A DNA stretch of 64,000 nucleotides from assembly GCA_036924285.1 (NCBI GenBank), contig JAYKYS010000006.1, positions 21,922,001 to 21,986,000 of the forward strand, written 5' to 3'. This DNA comes from Asterella californica (taxonomy: Eukaryota > Streptophyta > Marchantiopsida > Marchantiales > Aytoniaceae). The notes under the pieces were generated by a model, which saw only the letters and a list, made by a program, of their open reading frames with translations, was not told the DNA's origin and searched no databases. Positions 32,441 to 43,335 of the stretch are shown here, piece after piece; within the stretch, counting starts at the first letter, position 1, and every line of letters begins with the position of its first letter. A program made the translations under genes and the position numbers.

Positions 32441-32867
32441 ATTGGGCAGAGACAGCATCTTACAGACCAGGTTGGCAGTCTGGTGAGGGACCGAGTGAGC
32501 TGCTTACCAATGCGGTTCAGTGTTAGAGTTGGGACAATGGAACCTACACCAGGGACGATGGTATACGTTGCAAGGTTCAGTTCGGTCATCACTTGACCGG
32601 ACGAGTTGTTAGAGGACAACGTCCATGCAGAGGATACTCCAGTCTTTGAGAAGATGGAGGACATGCCTAGCATGTCTACGTTAGTACCATCTCCTTTGGA
32701 GATGTCACTCTGGAGTTCGAGTGGAGAGTTGCAGCAGTATGCTGATCGGTTGGTGCAGCAGGCTTGGAGTGAAGTCTTTGTACCACCAATAGAGGAACAA
32801 AGGGTTGTTCTTGCTACTGGCTCTGTGACCTTATCACCGTTGGATATGACTCTCATTGTGTGACAGT

Positions 32868-33840
32868 ATCCAGAAGAGGGTGTATGTGTGCTAGAGCTGT
32901 TTGGAGAGATCATCACAGGTTTGGCTGCGGTATTGCAAGCAGGCATACAAGTACAGCGATACTTGTATGTGGAGAGAGATGAGATTGTGAGACGCATCTC
33001 ATTGCGACATGTGACACATTTGGTGCAGAGATATCCTGAGTTGTTGTCCATATCAGCTGTTAGAGGATACCAACAAGCATTACCGTCAGATATTTCACTG
33101 CTGGGGGCGCAGGATCTTACGTTTGTTGACATCATTCACTTGGTGATAGCCGGATGGTCATGTCAAGGTCACACGCGTGCTGAGAGAGGTCAGGGTTTAC
33201 ATGACCCGCGATCTAGGATGTTCTGGGAGATGTTATGGATCTTACGACATCTCCAGATGCATCAGATGGGTTCTCCAGCGTACATCTTGGAGAACGTTTT
33301 TTTGTTGGGTGATGCTCGTACACAGATGTGACGAGTGTGCACCAAGTGCGATCTTGGGTTGGACCAGCAGTGTTGTTGGATGCAGCGAGAGTAGGATCTC
33401 GTGCACATCGTCCACGGTTGTGGTGGACGAACTTATTACCGAGAGAGGTGCTTAAGCACGCACACGATGGAGTAAGACGACCAGCGCACCTCACGGTTGA
33501 TAGCATCTTGGATGTAGGACGACGATCTCAATTAGTGAGAGTCGTCAATAGGTCACCCATTACAGTGGTGAACCTAGTGGGACGGCCCATGGTAGCGTTA
33601 TCCACTTTGGTGAGCTTTCCAACGTCACATGCTTACAGAGATGGAGGACCTGGGCTTGTGAGGGATGCTCAATTACGGTAGTTGGTGGAGCCGAATGCTG
33701 TCGAGAGAGAGAGAGGGATGGGTTTCTCTACGAGTACGACGGCAGTAGCTTCAGTGTCAGAGGCTTCACGTCGTCAAGTATTGGATCAAGCAATGGACTT
33801 GAATTGCTTGACATAGATTGTTAGCCTTGGATTGATTGAG
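32868..33840 (+). pseudogene. Cytosine-5 DNA methyltransferase domain inside the gypsy polyprotein
   Basis: Two frames make up the domain. The first (about 32868-33328) holds motif I VCVLELFGEIITGL (S-adenosylmethionine binding), YVERDE (motif II-like acidic Glu), AGWSCQGHTRA (motif IV, catalytic Cys at 33161-33163) and ILENV (motif VI, 33284-33298). After a frameshift near 33327, the second frame gives VGSRAHRPRLWW (motif VIII, Arg-rich). After a TAG at 33679 it gives the ERERGMGF...TT block and QAMDLN (motifs IX/X-like, to 33804), with another TAG at 33813. This order is the C5-MTase fold, which methylates cytosine in DNA. Two key positions are altered: the second Gly of motif I is Glu, and Pro before the catalytic Cys is Ser. 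The domain sits between protease and reverse transcriptase. This copy cannot be active. Confidence 0.85.
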
Positions 33841-34213
33841 CAGCGTCGGATGCGATCGACGGATATTACTACTCGGACACTCCTGAGCTCTTTGCCTACT
33901 GGGTCGGTTGAAGCAAAGGCTGGGGGCGAGGCGTGTGGAGTTCATCATCCTTGGACATCATGGGATGTCATAGGAGAGAGTGTGGAGCTTGCAGCTAGAA
34001 CTGCAGAAGTTTTTCGCACAGTAGCGGTGGAGGTTGTTGGTGGTGAGCAGAAGAAAACTACTCTAGAGGCTGCAAGATAGCAGTCAATGACTTCGTCTTC
34101 TATCTCTAGCATGGTGACAGAGGATACTTGGGAGCCAAAGATGGACCCAAGGCTTAATATGAAGGCTTATAGGAGAGAAGAGACGAAGAGTTCAGAGATT
34201 CCTGAAGAGCTAC

Positions 34214-35530
34214 TTGAATTGTTTTGCCTTTAATATGAAGGATTTGGGTACCTTGAAGGGACCAGGTATACGGATCGACTTGGCTAATGACACGCCAATC
34301 TTTCGACGTCCTTATAGATACAATGACATGGAGAGAGCCTTGATCCAGAGTAGGACTCAAGACTTGTTGGAGGTTGGGTTGGTGGAGATGTCGCATGGAG
34401 AATATGTGTCTGCCACAGTTATGCCAGCAAAGAAGGATATGTATGACAACTACACGGATAGACGGAGAGACTACCGTCCTATCAATCGACAGACAAAGTC
34501 TGATAAGTATGCAATGCTGACACCTGAGGAGATCTTTGATGTAGTGAGGCATGTGAAGGTCTTCAGTACTTTGGATCTTTGAGCAGGGTATCATCAGTTG
34601 CCAGTGAGAGAAGAAGATAAGTCCAAGACATCATTCTGGAGAATTGACTCTCACGGCAAGGATTGTTTGTATCGGTGGCGGTTCTTATCATTTGGGTTGA
34701 AGAATGCCCCTGCTGAGTTTCAAAGGATGATGGACAGGATCTTAGTAGGATTGGATTTTGTCAGATGTTATATTGACGACATCTTAGTCTATAGTGCTAT
34801 TGTGGAGGAGCACGAGCGACACTTACAAGATGTGTTCGAGCAATTGAGAGCTCATGGGTTGAAGTTACACCCTGGGAAGTGTAAGTTCTTCCAGGAGTTG
34901 GTAGAGTATCTGGGTCACACCATCTATCCAGGTGGATTGGGTGTTCAACAGACGAAGGTTGAGGCTATTGCACGTATTTCACGTCCCACAGATGTGAGTC
35001 GAGTTCAGACAATTGTTTGTTTGGTGAACTTCTATCATCGGTACGTGAAAGGATTTAGTGCAATTGCGAAACCATTGACCAAGCTGATGAAGGTGGACCA
35101 GGAGTGGCAGTGGGGAGATGAGCCGGAGCGAGCTTTTGTAGAGCTCGAGGATAAGTTGACATCTGCTACCATCTTGAGGAGATCCGTTAGGGGACGTCCT
35201 TTCCAACTGCACTTTGATTGGAGTATGTTGGGAATTGGAGCAGTAATGACTCAACATGATGATGAGAAAAAGGAGTTTGTGATGGCGTATGCCAGTTGCT
35301 TCAACAATTCGGCAGAGGCGAGGTACAGTTCGTACGAGAGGGAGTGTTTAGCTGCATTGTGGGCTGTTGCACACTTCCGATGTTATCTGTTTGAGAACCC
35401 TTTTACTCTCATCACTGATCATCAGTCGCTCAAGTGGTTGATGGAGTCCGACAAGCTTACAGGGAAGCTTGCACAATGGGCTCTTATCTTACAGGATTAT
35501 GACTTCCAGGACCTGGAGTTGCAAATCTAG
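34214..35530 (+). pseudogene. Gypsy reverse transcriptase and RNase H
   Basis: A single frame runs across the region with one internal TGA at 34580 (in the LDL-stop-AGYHQ block, where an Arg codon CGA is usual). The catalytic YIDD is at 34769-34780, followed by PGKCKFF and LGHTIYPGG. The RNase H block has AYASCFNNSAEARYSSYERECLA and TDHQSLKWL near 35290-35440. The frame is lost at about 35527, after LQI. Confidence 0.9.
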
Positions 35531-35929
35531 ATGCCGATGGGTTGAGTCATAATCCATGCACGAGTCAGCAAGATCAGACTGGGGCTCGATGACATGATGA
35601 GGTTGTGTGTGCCAAGGTGGCATGCATCTGTCTTTCTTTGTATGTTGGCCATGAACTCTAGTATGGAGGGCCAAGTCGTATCTTTTTCTGGTCAAAGAGT
35701 AGATGATGAGTCTCCAGATCTTGAGAGTGGAGATGGTGTACCAGACCAGCGAGATATCCATGACGAAGTGACTGTAATGGAGTATCTACGTATTGACGTG
35801 GTGGTAGGCACAATAAGTGCCAAGGAGCGAGATCGTGTCTTTCAACGAGCGAAGAGATTTCGACGAGAAGGACGACATATATTTTGAGTCTGAGATGATG
35901 AGAGAGTACGGATAGTGTCACATCCATCT

Positions 35930-37202
35930 CAGAGGACACAGTTAGTACGACATGCCCATGAGGAGTTGGGACATTTTGGAGTGAAGCGTACGCATAGCTT
36001 ACTTCAAGGACAGAATTGGTGGCGTGGTATGCACGTCGATGTGCATCAGTTTGTCGCAACGATCTGTGGTTTGTGATCGAGTACGAGCATCGTTTAATGC
36101 TCCTACTCCACAGTTACATCCCTTACCGATTATGGGGTTGGGTTACCATTGGAGTTTAGATTTTGTGGGACCTTTACCATTGACCGTACGTCACCATCGG
36201 TATGTGTTGGTGATGGTGGAGCACTTCTCCAAGTGGATTGAGTTGGTGGAAGTACCGGACAAGACGAGTGAATGGACGGCGTATGCGTTCTTAGATCGAG
36301 TGCTGAGTCGTTTTGGAGCACCAGCTGAAGTGCTGACAGACCAAGGTACAGAGTTCTTTGGTGAGTTTCAGGCCTTGTGTGATTAGGCGCTGATTGATCA
36401 TCAGACTACATCTCGAGATCTTCCTGAGGCGGATGGTTTGGCGGAGAGGGTAGTTCAGACGGTGAAGAGAGGATTGCGCAAGTATGGCTTGCAAAAGGAC
36501 CACTTGGGAGATTGAGATATACAGTTATCATGGTTGGCTATGAGCTATTGTTTTAGTCGACAAGCATCTTTGGCTTCCTTCTCACCGTATTTTCTATTGT
36601 ATGATCGAGATCCATATCTACCTTCGGCCATTCGTCGTGATTCTGCTGAGGTGCTGAACCTTGATGACCCGGATATTTGGGTGAACGTATGTTCTCAACG
36701 AGTAGAGACATTTCGGAGAGTTATGCTTATGACTTTTGAGAACCTATCGATTGCTCAACATAGAGACACATTGCGATATGCGACTATTCGAGGAGGAGGT
36801 TATCGATCATCGATTCGCAAGTTTCATCCTGACGATTATATCTATCTACAGCAGACTGCACCGACGACGTTGGACATGATCGCATGGCGCACTATTTTAC
36901 GAGTGCATGAGGTGTTACCTTTTGGAGTACTCATGTTAGAGGACCGTGATGGTGTTGTTTGGAAGGACCATGTGCGTAATTGCGCACCATGTCATCTTCC
37001 CAACATCGATGGTATAGTTGACCCAAGCTTAGCAGTTGTACGGGCGGGCTTGAGGTGTATGTTATGTGGGTCTGCTGGTGGAGCAACCTGTATGTTGGTG
37101 TGTGATGGTTGTTCTAGAAGTTGACACATGTCATGTTTGACTCCGTCTCTCAGTGTTGTTCTTATTGGACGGTGGGTTTGTCCTCGATGTATAGAACAAG
37201 GA
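35930..37202 (+). pseudogene. Gypsy integrase with extended C-terminal domain
   Basis: The zinc-binding part begins RHAHEELGHFG (35948) in one frame. After a frameshift near 36055 the core continues with catalytic Asp at 36159 (SLDFVGPL), Asp at 36339 (LTDQGTEF) and Glu at 36444 (ADGLAERVV). Stops interrupt at 36384 and about 36513. The C-terminal region to 37020 is a well-preserved frame with repeated aromatic and basic motifs, and leads directly into the PHD finger. The integrase inserts element cDNA into chromatin. Confidence 0.85.
37056..37190 (+). pseudogene. PHD finger at the C-terminus of the gypsy polyprotein
   Basis: The frame gives CMLC, CDGC, HMSC and CPRC, in C4-H-C3 order with normal PHD spacing. 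The conserved Trp just before the His is a TGA stop (37122). PHD fingers bind histone H3 tails, so in an integrase this module could direct integration to particular chromatin. That targeting role is inference. Confidence 0.82.
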
Positions 37203-37369
37203 TAGCCGATTAGATCTTTGCGTGATATGGATTGCAGACATGCGACTAACGATGGGGCAATGTAGCACCCGGCCTCTTGATCCTTGCACTCATGAAGGTG
37301 TATATCACGTAGTTGGGATATGGAGCTATCTGGAGTTAGAGGGACTTAACCGTCAGTTAGGGGGGCGAT

Positions 37370-37771
37370 TGTGGTACACTTGTGTATGTGTACGACATCG
37401 TCCAGTTGTTATGGGTATGTGTGGTGTACCTATGACAGCGATGTATGTTGTGTAGCGATGTGTATGCGCACGACAGCTGTCACGTCAATTTGGGCACATC
37501 GGCTAGGTTGACCGAGTGCGGAGTGACGAGTCTCGGTAAGGCCGTTAGTGCCGTTAAGGCGAGTTGGTGAGAGAGCTCACTAGGGGTATACTTTACAGGT
37601 AGGGCTTGGTGGCCTTCGTTCTTCAAGTTGAACCTTCAAGCTCCTAGCTATGATGGATAGTCTTTGTGAGTGGAATCTGGAGTCTCTGCGAGCACAGAGT
37701 AGATTTGGCTCGACTTTAGTGATTGTTTAGTGCATGTTGGCATGGTGGAGTGAGTACATACCGTTTATCAT
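37370..37771 (+). repeat. Gypsy 3' LTR (probable)
   Basis: It follows a GGGGGG purine tract and begins TGTGGTACACTTGTGTATG. The same start recurs at 37772, giving a unit of about 402 bp. The right boundary is inferred from that recurrence. Confidence 0.55.
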
Positions 37772-37879
37772 TGTGATACACTTGTGTATGTGTATGACAT
37801 CGTCCATGTGTTATGGGTATATGTGGTGTATCTCTAACAACGATGTATGTTGTGTAGCGATGTGTATGCGCACGACATG
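37772..37879 (+). repeat. Second, truncated LTR start of the same family
   Basis: About 105 bp match 37370-37477, with few differences (TGTGATACACTTGTGTATG at the start, GATGTGTATGCGCACGACA near the end). Sequence then switches to copia Gag. It could be a tandem LTR from recombination, or the remains of a neighbouring family member. Confidence 0.75.
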
Positions 37880-37885
37880 CTTTAC

Positions 37886-39592
37886 TTGACAAATATGTTG
37901 GATTTGTTACTACAATATCCAGTCAAGATCCACTGCCACCTCTTGCAACTCTCCCCGGGAAGCTATTACATGAAGAGTTCGGTAGCAACAAGTCGTCAAA
38001 GAATCATGACGAGGAGATCTTGTATGTCAAATTTTGTCGATTCATGAAGGAACACCAAAATGGATCTAAAAGGAAGATCGGTCCTTGTAATCGATGCAGT
38101 CATCCTAGTCACTGGACGAGAGAATGTTAAACTCCTTGGGAGAACATATCTCTCGAGGAAAAGAAGTCAACGTTGTACATGTCTCCGGTGCTTTAAGTGA
38201 AAATGAGATACTTGAACACGATGAAGTGCTAGATCTTTTTGAGGTTGCATTTGGGAAGCTCGAAACTGATGAGGAAGAGATGAATGTGCTGAACACAGCA
38301 GACCCAGATAACATAGTCTGGTATTTAGACTCCGGGCTGAGCAGCCATATGACAGGAGATTCTAGCCTCCACAAAAAATTTCAGGCCCTTCCAAGATCAA
38401 ATCTGAAGGAGGTTACCAACATAGCATTGAAGGAAGAGGCAATGTCCAGTTGAAATCTGATAATGGTGAAAAAACATAAGCAGATGCTCTTTATGTCCAG
38501 GGTGTACATAAGAATCTACTATAGGTTGGAGCCATTTGCTCATGACAGAAACGTAGCTTTGATGCTAGAATTGTTTGATGTTGAAAACAACATCCAAGGT
38601 TGTCTCAGAAGACACGAGACAAGGACGATGACTTTATAAGCTAAGCAAAAACTATGGATAGCCTGGATCCAAACCTCAAGTAAATCTACTTGAAAACACA
38701 TAAACTCCATCAATTCTCTAGCACAAGAAGTTAGGTTATCTTAACTTCCGTAGCTTACATTTTCTCTCTATCCACAATCTAGTTACAGAAATGCCTAAAC
38801 TGCCGATAAACGGTGAAATGTGTGAAGGTTGTTTAAAAGGAAAGCATCATCGTGAGCGCTTTCCTAAACAGAGTTTTCCAAGAGCTAGTGCAATCTTGGA
38901 ACTAGTCCACTCATGTCGGTGTGGACCCCTCCAAACTCCATCCTTGTCCGGATCTAGGTATGTGATGACTCTCACTTACGATTTAGCAGAAAGACTTGGG
39001 TTTACTTTCTCAAACGGAAAAGTGAAACACTATCCAACTTCAAGATGTATGAACTCTACTTGCATTTGTCGCTATGAAAAGCTAGAACATTTTACATTTA
39101 GATATTAAAACTGCTTTTCTAAATGATAATTTAGCAGAGGAGGTATATATCAGTCAGCCAGAAGGATACGTTGAGAAGGATCAAGAAGAGTTGGTTTGCA
39201 GGCTTCAAAAGGCACTCTACGGGATTAAGCAAGCTCCTAAAGGATGGTATGAAAGAATAGATAGATATCTCCTCGAACAAAGAATGAAGAGATCTGAAGC
39301 GGATTACAACCTCTACTTTAATTTCTCGAGGAGGATGAGAAACTGGTGATACTCATCATTTACGTCCATGATCTACTCTTAATGAGAGATCATGACGAAA
39401 AGATCAAATGGATGATCCAATGACTAATGTTCGAGTTTGACATATCTATAATTAGGATACGGTGAACCACTATTTAGGTATCGAAATCTTACATTTGAAG
39501 AATGGGATGTTCATATGCTAGAGATTTCTCATATTACAGCTGTTAGAAGAATTTGACTTGTCTGACTGTAACTCCACTGTGACCCCATGATT
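37886..39592 (+). pseudogene. Copia-3: fragmentary copia Gag-Pol, plus strand
   Basis: The interior of a copia element without LTRs. A Gag frame from 37886 ends in a CX2CX4HX4C knuckle, CNRCSHPSHWTREC (38086-38127). A protease frame contains WYLDSGLSSHMT (about 38320-38355). A GAG-pre-integrase block (about 38720-38960) has CEGCLKGKHHRERFP. The integrase core is missing. At about 39090 the frame jumps to reverse transcriptase (TAFLNDNLAEEVYISQPEGY, ALYGIKQAPKGWY) and ends near 39590. Frameshifts and stops are frequent. Confidence 0.85.
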
Positions 39593-39699
39593 GAGAATAT
39601 GAAATTATGGAGTAATATGGATGCAGAGGAGGATGACGCAACTCACTATAGAAAAATTGTAGATAAGATCAGACATAAGCTTTGCGGTAAGAGTCGTAA

Positions 39700-40881
39700 A
39701 CTAGGACCAGAGCCGGAAGCGCGCGGAAGAAGAAGACAACTCGGGAATCAGACCGAAGATAGTAGAGGTTCTTCCCATCTCATCATTGATGTGCATGTAA
39801 GCAGTGCACCCAAAAATCCTGAAGTGAGACACATCTGGTTTCACTCCTCTAAATGTCTCTTCAGGTGTCTTGTGCTGCACAGCTGTTGTATATGCTCTGT
39901 TCATAATGTAAACAGCTGTGTTGCAAGCTTCAGCCCAAAAATAATTGGCAAGATTCTTGACCTTCAGCATGGATCTGTCACTCCACAATCACTCTATTTT
40001 TTCTTTCAGCTACACCATTTTGTTGTGGAGTATAAGCTGTGGAAAGTTATCTTTGAATATCATGCTCTTCACAAAACTGAGTAAAGAAGTTAGAACAATA
40101 TTCTCCTCCTCCATCTGATCTGAGAACTTTAATCTTCTTGGCACTTTGATTTTCTATAAGAGCCTTGAACTTCTTGAAGTATTCAAATACTTCAGATTTC
40201 TGTTTCAAGAAATATATCCATGTCTTTCTGCTCATCATCAATAAATGTCAGAATAGAGCTTGTTTGCATGGGTCCACAAACATCTGAATGGACCAAGACC
40301 AACAACTCTTTTGTGTGCACCTCCCTCTTTGGAAAACTCTTTCTTCTTTGTTTTCCAAATATACATCCTTCACATATATCTCCAGTAGTTGGTAGCTTCA
40401 TCTTTGGTAGCCCTTCCACCATATGATTATCCATCATATATTTCAGACTTTCAAAATTCAAGTGTGCAAATCTCTGATGCCAAAGGCTTGCTTGATTATA
40501 AGAATCAACAACCATAGAGACTTCTTGAACTTGAGGTTCAACATTCAAGAAATATAATCCTGACTTCTGATCTCTCCATCCTGAAGCAATAACTCTATGA
40601 TGATATGAAGCATCTATTATCTGCACCTTTGTATCATCAAAAATCTCCTTCACTTGTTTTTACTGTCACAACTCCAGTACCTTGAACTTCACATCCTGTA
40701 CCATCAGCTTGAGTAACCTTAGAGCCTGCAATTGCTGAAAAGTCCTTCAAGAGTGATCTTTGGCTTGTCATGTGCTTAGAAGCACCAGAATCAATGTACC
40801 AATTCTTATCTTCTGTTGTTGTAGATATCAAACTGGTAATAAACATATTACCAACATCCTTCTCTTCTTGAACATTTTCTT
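39700..40881 (-). pseudogene. Copia protease-integrase fragment, minus strand
   Basis: Read leftward: protease NWYIDSGASKHMT near 40800, the LWHQRFAHLNF...CEGCIFGKQRRKSFP zinc region near 40480-40330, SDVCGPMQT, SDGGGEY near 40110, GVAERKNR near 40000, and the Trp-Ala-Glu-Ala region to about 39700. Several frameshifts split it into four frames. Its right end is fused to an LTR start (see 40882-40934). Confidence 0.86.
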
Positions 40882-41140
40882 TTGTGTTTTTATCTTCCGC
40901 AGAGTTTAGATGTGACCTCTGATGATATTTAACACCCTCTTTCATTAGAGCATCACTTCTTTCATACCTAGTAAATCACTAATATGTATAAACCTTAGCT
41001 TTGGTAAGGCTTTGGTAAAAAATATCAGCTAACTGGTCTTCTGGTGGACAATATAGCAGCTTGACTATCTTAGCTTCAATTTTCTTCCTTATATGATGTA
41101 ACCTTGTCTCCAAACCTTTTGTTCTTTAGCTCTGACACCA
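40882..41140 (-). mobile_element. Deletion-derivative copia interior: RNase H end, purine tract and 3' LTR start
   Basis: Minus strand. Directly after the primer-site-like TGGTGTCAGAGCT (41140-41128) the sequence encodes the end of RNase H (HHIRKKIEAKIVKLLYCPP, EDQLADIF). It then gives DLLGMKEVML-stop, a purine tract (GAAAGAGGG) and TGTTAAATATCATCAGAGG, which matches the start of the neighbouring LTR for about 54 bp (40934 down to 40882). All of Gag through reverse transcriptase has been deleted. At 40882 it switches to a different copia interior. Confidence 0.7.
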
Positions 41141-41911
41141 TGTTACAAAACTGAGAATTGTACTCCCAAGTCTCTTAGAATATATAATTTATCTCCCGTA
41201 ACAGAATACTACCAGTCTATTAGGGGGTGTCAAAGTTAAGGAACTTCTGAAATATTTGAAATCCGCGGACGTGAGTTATGGATTCGACGAGACTGCGGCC
41301 AGTGTTTCATCGGGCACCTCCTGAGGTACCCGCAGGAAAACACCGCGGGTATTTTCTTAACGGCTATTCAGTGGTTTCGTCCGTTTTCTTTTGCAAAAGA
41401 TTCTTTACTGCTCAGAGTCATTATCTTGAGTGTACAAATGAAAATTAATCAGTGATAACATCTTGATGTTCGGTCACATGCGTGACCCCGAATGAGTCAC
41501 GGTTATATACAAACTTACCTATGATAATTTTACGGCCAATTACCTCTTTGCCGTTGAAGAATCTTTCCTCTGAACTTTGACACCCCCTATTAGAACTGAT
41601 AACAGATCGGCCTGTTAAAACTAATCAGAAGGGGAACTTAACAGAAATATTCTGAGATGAAATGTGCACAGCTTTACTTAGACTTCAGAACTGGTACAAA
41701 CAGAAAGGACCTCCAACTCATCCTGCTCTACAGAGAATGTGGGCTAATATACTAATGATACATAACTGCTGTCACCTCAAAGTGACTTACCTAAATGCTG
41801 TCACAATGCTTCTCACGTCAAAGTCATGTCACAAGTCACCTCTTTCTTTCTTTTTCTTTTGTCCTTTTACCTTCTGCAGAGTTTAGATGTGACCTCTAAT
41901 GATATTTAACA
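41141..41911 (-). repeat. LTR of the minus-strand copia derivative, interrupted by a MITE
   Basis: Minus-strand ends are TGTTAAATATCATTAGAGG (41911) and TTTTGTAACA (41141), next to a primer-site-like sequence. Without the nested MITE and one target copy the LTR is about 401 bp. Its start is repeated at 40934-40882. Confidence 0.68.
41223..41587 (-). mobile_element. MITE family A, copy 1, nested in an LTR
   Basis: This 365-bp non-coding element has terminal inverted repeats GGGGGTGTCAAAGTT and is flanked by a perfect TATTA duplication (41218-41222 and 41588-41592). Its reverse complement matches 48839-49216 over almost the full length. It inserted after the surrounding LTR. No ORF is present, so it must have been moved by a transposase encoded elsewhere. 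Confidence 0.9.
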
Positions 41912-42634
41912 ATATAGGAAAACCTAGTTGTTCTAAAGTTTTCATACGTAGGGTAAACCTAGGTGTATATTCTAGTTACTTCTGTTCTCTGAATTAGATC
42001 AAACATGAGAGGAGCTGTTATTGTTAGTCTTCTTCTGGAACTCGATGGGCATGTCTATTTACAGGTATTTTTCATGTGACATATTTTGTCTTCCTCTCTG
42101 CTATTCTAGATACCTTCACGTGGGTCTCATCTAGTCTCTACGCTCGTTTTTTATATGTAAGCTAAAGCTTTAGTGCGATGGCAGATACGATCATGTGTTG
42201 TTTAGAGACTCACTAAAGTGATCTCAACTTAAACACGTTTATTTCAACCTCATATTAAACATAGAAAAAAGCCATAAAACTATAGAGTACCTTGAAGTTT
42301 CATTTCTGTTAATTTTCCATATTGACTAGTAAGTATCTATCCATCCTATCAAGTATACAGTAGAAACCAATTGCAAGCACGAGAGCATGATGATGAAGAT
42401 CAATCACTAACGAGTGGACATGTTTCTGCTGATATGTACACTCATAGATATATACTATCATATCTACGGTCATATGTAGGTGTGGAGAGTGCAATTCAAG
42501 CGGATCCGGAGCTGCTGGAAATCCAACTGATTCAGTGTGACTCTCATCTCCGTGACAAGCATTACAGATAACATCAGCAGAATTCAAATCCAAAACAGGT
42601 TTCAACAAAACTACAGTCACGATCCCGACATCTC
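41912..42634. other. Spacer between the minus-strand copia LTR and Copia-4
   Basis: No gene or repeat recognised. Short overlapping ORFs near 42309-42677 extend into the Copia-4 LTR and are not credible genes. Confidence 0.4.
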
Positions 42635-42865
42635 TGTTAAAGATAATGTCTAGTCTATAGTCACCTCTAATAGTCACATCTATAGTCTCTCTATAGTCAC
42701 CTCTTTAGGCACATCTCTATGACTAATGACTGACTAGTGACTAACCTCTTGTCCATAGGTTAGAGTATATAACAACCCCCCTCTTGGGAGATGATGAGTT
42801 GACTGATCCCTTTACTGATATAACTTCTACAGTGAAGAGTATTCACTTAGTTTGGTTCTTTAACA
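42635..42865 (+). repeat. Copia-4 5' LTR
   Basis: This 231-bp LTR is rich in TATAGTCACCTCT-like direct repeats. It contains GAGTATATAAC (about 42763-42773), a probable TATA box. It lacks an 11-bp repeat unit present in the 3' LTR. Confidence 0.93.
42763..42773 (+). promoter_or_regulatory. TATA box in the Copia-4 LTR
   Basis: GAGTATATAAC sits in the 3' half of the LTR, the expected place for the core promoter, and is conserved in the other LTR. Confidence 0.5.
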
Positions 42866-42877
42866 TGGTATCAGAGC
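42866..42877 (+). other. Copia-4 primer-binding site
   Basis: TGGTATCAGAGC directly follows the LTR. It is identical to the Copia-1 site and complementary to initiator methionine tRNA. Confidence 0.93.
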
Positions 42878-43335
42878 GTAGGCACGAGCATTAGCAAGAA
42901 GAATGAGGAACCAGAGAGTGAAAAGGACATAGAGCGAGCACAGCACCTTCAACTGAAAAGTGAGAAAGAAGGCACAAATTTCTGGTCAAACTACCTTTGA
43001 CTGCATTTTTGGAGGGGAAGGAGATCGAATTAAGCAAATCTGTGGATTTGGGGTTAAAATGGCTCTGCCTTGGTGTAAGGGATTTGCAAGGAGCTTTCCA
43101 ACGGTTCAACTTTCGACCCAAACGGACCTCGTATAAGGAAGTTACACTTTCAGGAACCCTTGGTCAACGGATCTTTGACTACACTATTGAAGACCTTAAC
43201 GATCGATTTTCGCGTTTCTGAGATTTTTGCCGTGTAGGACGAGATCGCAGAGGATTACAATATAGACACTACTTCCACCTCCACAACCACTTTGAGGAGT
43301 TCCAGATTTTTTCCCACCTACTTTACTTTCGATCG

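Larger units (their letters stand above)
31005..37771 (+). mobile_element. Degenerate Ty3/gypsy element with DNA methyltransferase and PHD finger
   Basis: In order: the Gag end with two zinc knuckles, an aspartic protease, a cytosine-5 methyltransferase, reverse transcriptase, RNase H, an integrase with HHCC and DDE motifs, a long C-terminal region, a PHD finger, a purine tract (GGGGGG near 37360) and a 3' LTR. The reverse transcriptase-then-integrase order identifies Ty3/gypsy. The 5' end is missing: the element starts mid-Gag exactly where the minus-strand LTR ends. Several stops and frameshifts show it is a dead copy. The methyltransferase and PHD modules are not standard parts of gypsy elements. 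Confidence 0.88.

Noticed and set aside
32386..33135. A 249-codon minus-strand ORF over the methyltransferase region
   Set aside because: The plus strand carries recognisable methyltransferase motifs; the antisense frame shows none.
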